A stretch of 64,000 nucleotides of DNA from Nannochloropsis salina CCMP1776 (lineage: Eukaryota > Sar > Eustigmatophyceae > Eustigmatales > Monodopsidaceae): positions 379,071-443,070 of the forward strand of contig SDOX01000145.1 of NCBI GenBank assembly GCA_004565275.1. The letters are read 5' to 3'. This document shows, one piece after another, positions 52,160 to 61,533 of the stretch (positions are counted from its first letter, which is position 1; each line of letters starts with the position of its first letter). Under the pieces are notes generated by a model. The model ran no database searches, had not been told where the DNA came from, and saw nothing but the letters and a program-made list of their open reading frames with translations. A program made the position numbers and the translations under genes.

Positions 52160-53545
52160 ATGTTATCCTCCTCACAGACCAGCTCGCCATTTTCAACGGT
52201 GTCTGTGTTTGTAGGGGCCCTGTTGATACGCTTGGGGATGCTGGTAGTAGGGGCGTGGATCGACAGAGCTTCAAGCACTGTGAAGTACACAGATATCGAT
52301 TATTTCGTCTTCAGTGATGCAGCACGTTTTTTAAGTGATGGTGGATCCCCATACGAGCGTGATACTTATCGCTATACACCTTTTTTGGCCTACTTGCTGC
52401 TGCCTAACCTGTGGTTACACCCGGCGTGGGGGAAGGTCTTGTTTGTCATCTTCGACTTGCTTGTGGGGTTCCTGATAATGAAAATTTCCTCCCAGTATAC
52501 AGTGGCAAACAACACAACGCTGAAAATCCAATCAACGAACGGCTTTTCGTCGTTTTTTGCTGCGTCTCCGCCAGTATTATATGCGTCATTTTGGCTCTAT
52601 AATCCCCTAGTCATAAATTGCTCAACACGGGGCAGTGCAGACTCCTTAGTCAGCGCATTGGTTCTTGCGACGGTCTTGCTAGTGCAGCAAAATCGACCTA
52701 TGCTCGCAGCAGCCTTTCATGGGGCAGCAGTCCATTTCAAGGTGTACCCAATCATATTCTCCTTCTCTTACCTGGCAGCACTTCCTGAAAGCGACACGGA
52801 TGGAGGCGAGGGACAGGACCTCACTACCATTGGCTCCTGGCGCAGCGTCTGGCCATTCTCGACAAGAAAGCGTCTTCTCTTCTCTGTTGTCAGCGCTTTG
52901 ACGTTCCTGGGCCTGACTCTGGCCGCTTACGCCCTGTCAGGTCACCCCTACCTCTCCCAGGGCCTCCTTTACCACCTGACCAGGACAGACAACCGGCATA
53001 ACTTCTCTCCCTGGTTCTACGCCATCTACTTGGACTTCCAAGATGAGGAGCGTCGGCGGTTGTTGGGTCTGGCCGCCTTCCTCCCCCAGCTCCTTCTCCT
53101 GGCCTCCACATCGCTCACCCTCGGCCCGCGAGACCTGCCTTTCTGTGTGGCCGTTCAGACCATGGCTTTCGTGGCCTTCAACAAAGTCTGCACCGCCCAG
53201 TATTTTGCTTGGTACTTCTCCGTCCTCCCCGCTGCAGGGCCCTCCCTCGCGTCCCTACCTTCCTCCCTCCCGCTCTTCCTCGGCGTGGCCTGGCTCCTGG
53301 CACTGGGCGCCTGGCTGGCCTGCGCCTACCTACTCGAGTTTCAGGGTCGCAACACTTTTTTTGCGACCTGGATATCGTCCCTTGTCTTTTTGTGCGTAAA
53401 CGTGGGGCTGCTTGCCTGGCTCTTAGAGGCGTGGGGTCGGGGAGAGGGAGGAATTGTGCCCGCGGCGTCGTCGAGAGAGGACGGGACAACCCGGGCGAGG
53501 GAGGGTGGAGGAGGCTTGCGACCAAGAGAGAGAGAATTCCGGTAA
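52160..53545 (+). CDS. PIGM: GPI mannosyltransferase I (PIG-M / Gpi14)
   Basis: A single exon of 461 aa from the first ATG at 52160. It is a multi-pass ER membrane protein. The first luminal loop has YTDIDYFVFSDAARFLSDGG and SPYERDTYRYTPFLAYLLLP, which carry the acidic Asp-x-Asp catalytic motif of GT-C mannosyltransferases and the PIG-M signature. LYNPLVINCSTRGSADSLVS and HGAAVHFKVYPIIFSFSYLA are likewise conserved. It adds the first alpha-1,4-mannose to GlcN-(acyl)PI during GPI anchor assembly, using dolichol-phosphate mannose, and needs the partner PIG-X/Pbn1. The C-terminus extends past the last span in a short Arg/Gly-rich tail. Confidence 0.94.
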   Translation: MLSSSQTSSPFSTVSVFVGALLIRLGMLVVGAWIDRASSTVKYTDIDYFVFSDAARFLSDGGSPYERDTYRYTPFLAYLLLPNLWLHPAWGKVLFVIFDLLVGFLIMKISSQYTVANNTTLKIQSTNGFSSFFAASPPVLYASFWLYNPLVINCSTRGSADSLVSALVLATVLLVQQNRPMLAAAFHGAAVHFKVYPIIFSFSYLAALPESDTDGGEGQDLTTIGSWRSVWPFSTRKRLLFSVVSALTFLGLTLAAYALSGHPYLSQGLLYHLTRTDNRHNFSPWFYAIYLDFQDEERRRLLGLAAFLPQLLLLASTSLTLGPRDLPFCVAVQTMAFVAFNKVCTAQYFAWYFSVLPAAGPSLASLPSSLPLFLGVAWLLALGAWLACAYLLEFQGRNTFFATWISSLVFLCVNVGLLAWLLEAWGRGEGGIVPAASSREDGTTRAREGGGGLRPREREFR

Positions 53546-53799
53546 ATAGCGAGCGAAGATGATCGTAAAAGTACTTTTCAAACGATCCTAACGACCACGG
53601 GATGTGAATGCGATGCTGGGGGTACTTTACTCAAGCGCTAAAAGTTGTGCCCCGCGACCCTCCCCGCTGGCTCCCCCTCCCTTTATTCGCCTCCTCTCTC
53701 ATCAGTGTTCCCCGCCTCCTCATTCACTTCCTTCACTCCCACCACTTGCTGGTGGCGCTCTCCCACCGGCCGCCCTCCCTCTTGCTGCTCCGTCGCTTC

Positions 53800-55249
53800 C
53801 TACCGCTGTCGTCTTGCAGCCAAGGCAGCTCTTCGCTCATTTACTGCCTGATTATGAAGCGCAAGCTCGTCACGTTTGAGACCACCTTTAAGGGTGGCCA
53901 CGGGCGAGAAGGGGATGGAGGTCTGGGGAGGGTATATCAGGGAAGGACCGAAGTTGCCACGTACTCGACCGGCAAGGTAGAGGGAGACGGCGGGGTAGTA
54001 CCGCGCTGTACGAGAAACAGCAGTGGAACTGAGTGTTTCATCCACAGGAGAAGAAAGAAAGCACAACGCCGAGACCTACGAAGGAAGATGCCGAGATCCC
54101 GACCCCCACTGAAGGCTTCTCTGACGCGGTGGCCGCTGATCCTGAGCGGCCTCCCCGCCCCCCTCCTCCCTCCCTCCCTCCCTCCCTCCCTCCCTCCCCG
54201 TTCTGTCTTCTACTGACCTCCAGGTATCTGCGTGTAAGCCGGCCCTTGATCCTTCCCGTTCTTGAAAAAACGGATGTGGTTTCCTAATGCATCCAGCTCC
54301 CTCTGCAAAAGCGGGTCCTCACACGCGTCCTCGTCGGGGCCGCTCCCTTTCCTTCCGCCCTGTCGGCCATAACTCGCGCTCCCGGCAACGCCAGCTACCC
54401 CTATGACACCGACCCCTCCCACAACACTCCCAGTCGATACCCCGACCTCCTCTCGCGGCAAAAAGGGAGGGGGAAAGCCTGGCGCTTGCACTGAGTTCCC
54501 CCCCACGTTCAAAGCCGTCTCCCGCATGTGCTCCGGTAGAATCGGAAGGCAGATCATGCATCCCACAACATCTCCTGGTCCATAGGCTTCACCGTAATAG
54601 TCGACCCGCTCACATTTGTGGATTTTTGAGCCCGCCACGTCGCGATAGCCAAAACTGTGTTTGTCGTACCCTACGGGTGCCTGCAAGTTGCCCTGCTTTG
54701 TTGCCCATCCCACGCGGAAATGAGGACAGTCTTCCTCCGCCCGTTCTTCGCTCTGCCTATCACCTCCAGTTGCTGCTGTCACTGTTCTTGCATCCTCAAG
54801 GATTTCGCACTCCCAATACCAGTTTCCTGAGTATACACAATCACTGCCTTTCGCCATACGGTAGCCCGCACGACATCCCGTCACTTCCATCAGGTCTCGG
54901 GACAGGAACAGCTGCGGCGCACTTTCTTTGATCGAAAATGTCACATGCTTGGGGACCTCTATCAATGGGAGGGTTTTACCGCCGGGTGGGGCAGACGCCG
55001 TGGCAGCCGCGGTGGCGACTGTGCTCCTGGTCCTTTTCGATGAGGCATGAGAGCCGCTGACGTTACCTTGTGGAGATGCGTCTGCCGGAGAAACGAGCTC
55101 GAGGGCCGCACTAGTCAGGAATGACGGGCTCAATGTCTGGGTGTGAGCGTGGACAACAATACGTCGGGGCAATGTGAGACGTCAAAAACGGAAATGAAGT
55201 TACCCTTACTTCCTCCACTTACGTCTGCCGCCGAACTGCGTTTGGACAT
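53800..55249 (-). CDS. ASH2: ASH2-like COMPASS subunit (SPRY domain)
   Basis: Predicted CDS is complement of 53800-54005, 54218-55136 and 55223-55249, 383 aa. Exon 1 is nine codons (MSKRSSAAD) before GTAAGT. The SPRY domain has GYRMAKGSDCVYSGNWYWEC, CPHFRVGWATKQGNLQAPVG and YDKHSFGYRDVAGSKIHKCE, then GDVVGCMICLP. It resumes after a Gly-rich insertion as HIRFFKNGKDQGPAYTQI and is completed by RYYPAVSLYLAGRVRGNFGP in the last exon. ASH2 with RbBP5 stimulates the H3K4 methyltransferase of COMPASS/MLL. No N-terminal PHD/winged-helix region is present, so it is closer in layout to yeast Bre2. The last residues form a basic helix where the DPY30-binding helix would be. Confidence 0.88.
54162..54200. 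repeat. CCTC/TCCC microsatellite in an ASH2 intron
   Basis: Seven or more tandem TCCC units run just upstream (in plus coordinates) of the intron's donor end. It is read as a purine-rich GGGA run in the ASH2 transcript. Confidence 0.85.
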
Positions 55250-55739
55250 TCCAGTATATTAATTTATAATATCAGAAAGACATTTTAGAATGCTCCTTGT
55301 TCATGTTGTAGGCGACCAGTGTGCTTGATTAAGTGAGGGTGCAAGCGCTTGAGATCGATGAGGCCACGGGCTAGTCGAGGCCAACCTCCCTGCAAGATCA
55401 TGATGAGACGTCAAAGGAGGAACAGACATGCTTGAGGGCACAATCACGTTTAAAACGTGTAAGTTTGTAAACAAAATGATGCACACCACGCCAACAAAGG
55501 CTAGCGTCTTCCGCTTCTGAAATAGGCGACGCAAAAATCCTCGGCTCGTCGTTTTTTGGGGGATGGGCGCATTCGAGCGATGAGGGCAACATTCAGAACA
55601 ATAACCAGCGCAACGGCTTCACTTTCTGCACCTCACGCATAGATAAAAAATAGCATTGGAGTACCGTTGTCGTTGAGCTTCTTTGGCGTTCGGACAACGT
55701 GTCTGTGTACATTACCAATCCGCACTGAAAAAACTCGGC
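55250..55739. promoter_or_regulatory. Divergent region between ASH2 and the aldo-keto reductase gene
   Basis: 490 bp. AGTATATTAATTTATAATAT at about 55253-55272 lies directly upstream of the ASH2 start. In-frame codons continue some way upstream of the reductase ATG without a further ATG. Confidence 0.4.
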
Positions 55740-57143
55740 ATGTCGCCCCGGACAGGCATCCGCCGCATCGGCTTTGGCTGCGCACGAATCACTCCAAGTC
55801 TGCCTCATCTGAAAGCCTTGACCGCCGCCATACAGCATGGAATACGAGTTTTTGACACGGCGCCTAATTATGGTCATGCAGGAGCATCAGAGCGGGCTGT
55901 AGGGCAGGCTTTAGCCACTCATTTCCAAGGCACCAACGACTTGGACAGGGATGACATCACAATCTGCTCAAAGTTTGGATACTACAGACCCGTGGAGGGT
56001 CATGCCCCTGGACCGGATAGTGTGCCTGTGGGGAATAAAGAGGAAGGGGGCTTGTACTACTCGTTGCACCCGGAGGTGATGGAGCACGAATTGAAGGGAT
56101 CTTTGGCCCGCTTGCAGGTAGACGCCCTGGACATTCTGTACGTGCACAACCCGGAGCATGTCCTCGCCGACATCGTACTCCGCCATGAGACGGGGGAGAC
56201 ATCATTTTCTGACGATGCCTCTTTGCAGGCTGCGTTACGTGAAGAAAAGCAGAAAATGAGAGAGCGCTTGGTGCACACTTTCGAGGCCCTAGAAGGCGTG
56301 GTTGGGAGTGGGAGGGTTCGGAAGGGATACGGAGTCAGTAGTAACGGCTTTGCGCTCAGCTCGAAAGAGGGTTTGCACTTGTCCTTGGCCATGGTATTGG
56401 ACGCGGCTGCCGAAGGCGCGAGGCGTGCAGGGAAAGAGACGCCTTCCTTAAAAGCCATTCAACTCCCGTTGAACTTGCTGGAGCCCGGAGGCGTGGTGGT
56501 GGCGGCACAGGCGCGGGAGAAAGGATTGGAGGTGTTCGCGAACCGACCCTTGACGGCTGTCTCACAGGGAGGGCTGTATCGACTCGTGAACAAGGCAGCG
56601 CTCTCTGGAGAGCCTCCGGGGGGCTACATGGAGGCATGCCGCACGGCCCTGGAGGTTTTCAACCCCACGAGTTTGTTCGAGGGGAGGGCGGAGAAGGAGC
56701 TCACGGAGGAGGAGCTAGAGACACGGGAGGGCTGCAGAATTATTCAGGATCTCATTCGAGACATGAACCGGCAGCTTACCTCCTTCACGTCCACAGAGAC
56801 GTATACGCAGGAGCTGGAGCGACGGATCATTCCCATGATCGCCTCCACCTTCGAGAGTCTGGACGAGGATGCCGCGGACGCTCTGCAGGCGTTTTTTGTC
56901 AAATATGGGGAGATGGTGCGGTACCATGCGGCCATGCGGGCGGTGGAGGCGTGTAAAGCCGCCGGGCATGTGCTTGGGGGGGGGGTAGGGAAGGCGGGTG
57001 AGGCCCTCCACGAATACGCGTTGCGCTGGTCTCTGGATAAGGTGCCGCGACAGCTGAGTGGAGTCCTGGTCGGCATGCCGTCGGAGGAGTACGTGCACGA
57101 GGCCGTGCGAGTCGCGTCGACGGAGAGAGGGGGGGAGTCGTGA
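55740..57143 (+). CDS. Aldo-keto reductase family protein with C-terminal extension
   Basis: A single exon of 467 aa from the ATG at 55740 (MSPRTGIRRIGFGCARI). An AKR barrel with the catalytic tetrad visible: Asp39 and Tyr44 in DTAPNYGHAG, Lys78 in CSKFGYY and His136 in LYVHNPEH. Later elements include GYGVSSNGFAL and AIQLPLNLLEP. The family reduces aldehydes and ketones with NAD(P)H. The barrel part is roughly 300 residues, and about 150 residues of predicted helix follow (ELTEEELETREGCRIIQDLI and onward), which is longer than a normal AKR. The substrate is unknown. Nineteen open codons precede the ATG, so a start in an upstream exon cannot be excluded. Confidence 0.87.
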   Translation: MSPRTGIRRIGFGCARITPSLPHLKALTAAIQHGIRVFDTAPNYGHAGASERAVGQALATHFQGTNDLDRDDITICSKFGYYRPVEGHAPGPDSVPVGNKEEGGLYYSLHPEVMEHELKGSLARLQVDALDILYVHNPEHVLADIVLRHETGETSFSDDASLQAALREEKQKMRERLVHTFEALEGVVGSGRVRKGYGVSSNGFALSSKEGLHLSLAMVLDAAAEGARRAGKETPSLKAIQLPLNLLEPGGVVVAAQAREKGLEVFANRPLTAVSQGGLYRLVNKAALSGEPPGGYMEACRTALEVFNPTSLFEGRAEKELTEEELETREGCRIIQDLIRDMNRQLTSFTSTETYTQELERRIIPMIASTFESLDEDAADALQAFFVKYGEMVRYHAAMRAVEACKAAGHVLGGGVGKAGEALHEYALRWSLDKVPRQLSGVLVGMPSEEYVHEAVRVASTERGGES

Positions 57144-57712
57144 AGGGGGGTCGGAGAGGGTGTCTCGCTAGTCCTTTGGCGGAAAGAAAGCTAAGGGATA
57201 TATACTTTTAATTAACAGAATGAAATTGATTTGTGAAACATATTTGAACGCTTTCATTGAGCTTTAATGGGTGGAAGATCTTGCATCACTTGCTCTATTG
57301 GATGCCCTGGTTTGTGCGAACTGGAACACATTGTCGCTCCTTTTACGCATCCGGCACGGAAGGGCGGGGAAGGAAACTTGTATCCTGTCGGTAAATTTTG
57401 TCTTTGGCCCCTCGGCAGGCGCCGCACCTCTTGTTTCTCGATTTCTACGCTTGGCAGTCAGGGAGCCGATTGCTGTCCTTGCCCGGTCGTCGGCGATTCA
57501 AAGACGCGACAAACAATTCGGACACTTCTCCGTGCCATATGCACGGGCACGGTGTGTCTCGATCACGCCTCAAAACACATATCAACAACACATGCACAAA
57601 TGCCGTACAGAGACGTGGGTGTCCCACAAACAGCCGGCTCAGCTTCCTCGGCGGTTTTGATTGTTTCAAAATCGCGTTTCAAAACCGCGTCCCAGCGCAT
57701 CAATGAGGCGGG
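57144..57712. other. Intergenic between convergent aldo-keto reductase and RAD21 genes
   Basis: 569 bp, open in all three plus frames for long stretches. The only ATG-initiated one is 57267-57716 (149 codons, Cys-rich, no recognised domain). It lies in the presumed 3' UTR region and is not supported as a gene. Confidence 0.4.
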
Positions 57713-60298
57713 TTAAACAGCCACACCCCGTTCCCCGTCTCCCTCCGGCCCTCCGCCGCCCTCTCCATCTTCCTCCGTCTCCAGACGAATCGGCTCCTTG
57801 AAGCGACGCCCCGGTAGAATGACAATTTCTCCATAAGCCGCCCTCTGTTCCAATTGGACAAAGTCCCACGTCTTTAGTTGTAGGAGTTCCCAGAAAAACT
57901 TGGCGACATTCGCCCTGGAGGCCTCGGCTGCCAGGGCTTGCAAGGTGATACCGCGGCGTTTTGCCTCCTTCCCTCGCAACTGCCGGCGGAGGAAGGTGAG
58001 GATCTTCACTGTGTTGGGGTGCCAGACAAACTGCACCTCTTCCTCTTCCAGGCGCTTCGAAACCCGTAAACAGGCTCCCACCCCACCCGCCACCCCGGCG
58101 TCCTCGTCCTCCATGCCGTCTGCGTGCACCCTCTCATCCCTTGAGCCCACAGATCCGTCGTCATCGAAACCCAGCCCGCTCGACCGCCGCTTGCTCGCCG
58201 AGGATTGATGTGCGCCACCCTCTTCCCACCCCTCCCTCCCTTCCTCGTCCATTGGCGGCAGCGACACGTAGTCCTCATCCTCCATGCGAAAGTCTTCATT
58301 CTGCACCATCAAATCTTCCTCATCTGCTGCTCCCTCCCCCGCCTCCTCTGCCAAACCCCTGCTCATCCGTCTTTCCTTCTCTCCAACCAACGACAAAGAA
58401 TCCCTCCCCGCCTCCATGGTCTCCCGCCTGACTACTTCTGCCCCCGCGCGTGCCTGCTCAATATAATCGCCCTCTCCGTCCGCTCCCGCTTCCACCGTCC
58501 TTTCAGCCACCCCTGGCTTCATGCCGCCCACCGCCATTGTGATACGGAACACTTCCTGCAGATCGTCTGAGAGACCGGGAAGTGTCGGGGCTTTCATTCG
58601 CAGCTCCACCGCCTCCATCATCGCCGCCCTTTCCGCCTTCCCTCCTTCCCTCGCCCCTCCTCTTCCCACTCCCCCTCGCACCCGATCCCGAGGGCGCACC
58701 CGGGGCAGGCAAATGTCGTCGTAATCCTGCAATTGAGCCTTGATTTGGGCCGTCGAAAGGATGGTGGTCGCATCCAACCGCAACAGGCGCGGCTTCTTCT
58801 TCTTCTGCTTCTTTTCCTGTTCGCGTTGCGCCCTCCTGAGCTCACCATCCCACTCCATCAACGCCTCCCCTTCTGTCACAGCCGGTTCCTCTTCGTCCCC
58901 CTCGACGCTCGTGCCCAAGGACAAGTCGGGCAGGGAGGACAAACCTCGGGCCTCCTCCCCCTCCTTCCCTCCCTCCATTCTCTTCTGCCAGTCTTCATCC
59001 ATTATGGGCGGGGGCACGTCTCCATCGTCCATAAACATCATGTCACCTCCCTCGTCCTGATAGTTGTACTCCTCCCTCGCTCCTTCCTTTCCCATGACTT
59101 CCCCATAGTCTGACACCCTTCCCTCCTTTCCTCCCTCCCCCACCTCCAAAGACGCCCTTGACCTTTTCAGCGACGAACGCCGCCCACTCAAATCGCCCGC
59201 CTCACGGCCGAGTTCTATGTCACTATATCGTCCACTTTCATCTTCAAAACTGGTCTCCCCTCCCCTGTCGACGAGTCCTCCTACTCGCATTGATTCATCC
59301 AGAGGATTGAATGGCCCCCAGTCCTCAAGCTCCGCCTCCGGATCGAAGAGGGAGCTCTGATCAATCATGCCTACTCCGCCCCCTCCCTCCCTCTCTCCTT
59401 CATCTTGTAAGGTGATGGTTTCTCGCCTTGCCAAGGTTTGTGTCGCTGCCGTCACCCATTGATCCGCCATCGGCAACGTGTCTAAGTCCGGTCTCCCCCC
59501 GAGTCCCCCTCCAAACAAGCCATCCCTCCCTTTCTCCGTCCGTCCCTGAAAGCCGGCGAAGTCCAAAAAGTCTTGATCAAACTGGCCGAAGTTCTGCACA
59601 TTAATGGCGGCTAGAGGCGCTTCGGAGGCACCAGTTGGTAAATCGACAATACCAGGGCGAAACGCCTAATAAGAAGGGGATGGGTATAACGTTTGTAAGC
59701 ACAGGCTGAAACTGGACATTGCGCCAGCCGTATGAATTAGGAGTAGCAACAATATTCTCAGACATGAAACATAAAAGAGGCAGCCCGAGAGCCAAAAAAG
59801 GGACAGCTTCTGAGGGATGTAAGGTCTGGAGTACTTTCTTTTCTCCAGAATGAAGAAACATCTCAACGGAAATCGGAAGAGTCTGAAAAAGACAGAAGTA
59901 GCCTCATGGCGTACCATTTTGATCTTAGTCAGCGCTTGGGAGCAATCCTCCATGAGGTATTTGACTTTGCGGGAGTAGATGCGCACAACGCCCAGCAGCA
60001 GGTGGCCGGAGACGCGAAGGGCGAGCGGGACCGTTGGGTGCACGATGGAGTCTGAGGAGGCGCAGGGAGAAGAACATTGAACAATGAAAAAGCGTTAGAT
60101 TGACGGTCACCAACCGGCACAGGAATGACTACAGTATAGGCGAAAGCCTATGTATAGCTAGATGATGAACTTACCGACGGACTTGGTGATGTCAGTCTGG
60201 AAGACCTGCATTTTGGTCAACTTCTTGTCCCAATGGGCGGCCAACCAGACCTTACCCAGGGGACCCTTTTTGGTCAGAAGACTAGAGGCGAAAAACAT
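57713..60298 (-). CDS. RAD21: Cohesin kleisin RAD21/SCC1 (apparent one-base frame break)
   Basis: Predicted exons are complement of 60175-60298, 60051-59915 and 59666-57713. Exon 1 codes [20 protein letters not shown]; exon 2 [20 protein letters not shown] and [20 protein letters not shown], the Rad21/Rec8 N-terminal domain that binds SMC3. Exon 3 opens AFRPGIVD, as expected for the family, but within a run of four T (minus strand, 59640-59643) the frame shifts by one: the continuation [19 protein letters not shown] is in the next frame. The rest is acidic and Ser/Gly-rich, and ends in the C-terminal winged helix ([40 protein letters not shown]) that binds SMC1. The break may be a sequence error, since everything else looks intact. 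Confidence 0.88.
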
Positions 60299-61533
60299 GG
60301 TACTGTAATGTGGTACTTATGCGAGTCCAGGGGAACCAGGAACAAAGCGAAGGCGGGAGTGTGCTTGGTGCCCGCCGACTAGGCCTCCCTTTGCCAAAGA
60401 AGCGATATGTCTTTTCGGACACAACTCTTTCTCTCTTTGTTAGCAGGTGAGCTTCCTGTGTGAGAAAAATGTAAGAAAAGAAAATGATTCATCATCCATT
60501 TCGACGACCTCTAAAGGCATACATCGTGAGGGGGAAATTGAAGAGGCGTTCGAGATGGGGCGGGAAATGTGAACGGACACACCCGGCGCTTCGCCTACCA
60601 CGTGTCGTATATGTCACAGAGTTTGTAGGCAAATTAAACACATGAAAATATTGAGAACATTTGATAAATATTCCGTGGTTGAGTCCAATTTGCCTCAAAA
60701 CCAAATGGCGGCAAGACACAACCTCCTTTTTCTACCGCCTCTCATTGCCATTCCAAAAATCGGCGCTATTAATCAATGAGTCATGAACATTGCCTTTATC
60801 CAAGTACTTTACTACCAAATTAATTAAAATATCACATATTCTTCAAAATGATGGTGAAAATGACGTGATCAGCTCCTATCGGTCGACATGGTATACATGG
60901 GTCGAAGGGAGGTATAGGTACACGCATCGAGTTGGCAATACTTGGTTTTCGCCTCGTTCTTCTTTCTGCAGACACCCGCGTACCACCAGGATATCGAAAC
61001 TTTGTGCGAACACTACCCATGGATTACACAGATGCGCGACCATTTCCTAACTAAGTTACCTCGTAGTTCTCAGGGCCCGCCCCCGGTCGCCGAGGGATTT
61101 GGAGGGTGGGAATGGCGGGAAACGAGAGGGAAGGGAAAGCCCTCGCCGTCCGCGAGCCGCGAATACCGAGATCGCTCCCAGCAACTCCTCACTTCCTATC
61201 CCTTCGGGAATCATAGTTCTGTCCCCTCTTCACTTCATTGATAGTTCTTTATGTTCTTTTTAGACTTTAATTTAAGGCATCCTCCACCGAAGTTGCTGCT
61301 GCAGATATCTCACTACAATTTTGATATCTCCAACCACCTCATACAGGCTGCGGGCTTAATGCAGTCTTTCCACCCACCATATGCAATGTGTGTCTTTTTC
61401 ATGCTCAGTTTCTCACGTGCTGGAGTTGTCACGAAGAAAAATAAAATCAATTCATGAAATACCTACCAGTCGCTTCCAAATTCTACCTTGTACTTTGTCA
61501 CTTCATATCAGATCGAAATCTGGTTGGAGCAAG
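60299..61533. other. Intergenic between RAD21 and CBS-PB1 genes
   Basis: 1.2 kb with the RAD21 promoter at its left and the 3' side of the CBS-PB1 gene at its right. It is AT-rich in the middle. No gene, tRNA or repeat was recognised. Confidence 0.45.

Noticed and set aside
53608-54216. 202-codon plus-strand frame over the ASH2 3' part
   Set aside because: It covers the TCCC microsatellite and the antisense of a SPRY exon; low complexity and no homology by eye.
57267-57716. 149-codon Cys-rich plus-strand frame downstream of the aldo-keto reductase
   Set aside because: Overlapping open frames occur in all three phases, there is no domain, and it runs into the RAD21 3' end. Chance opening is likely.
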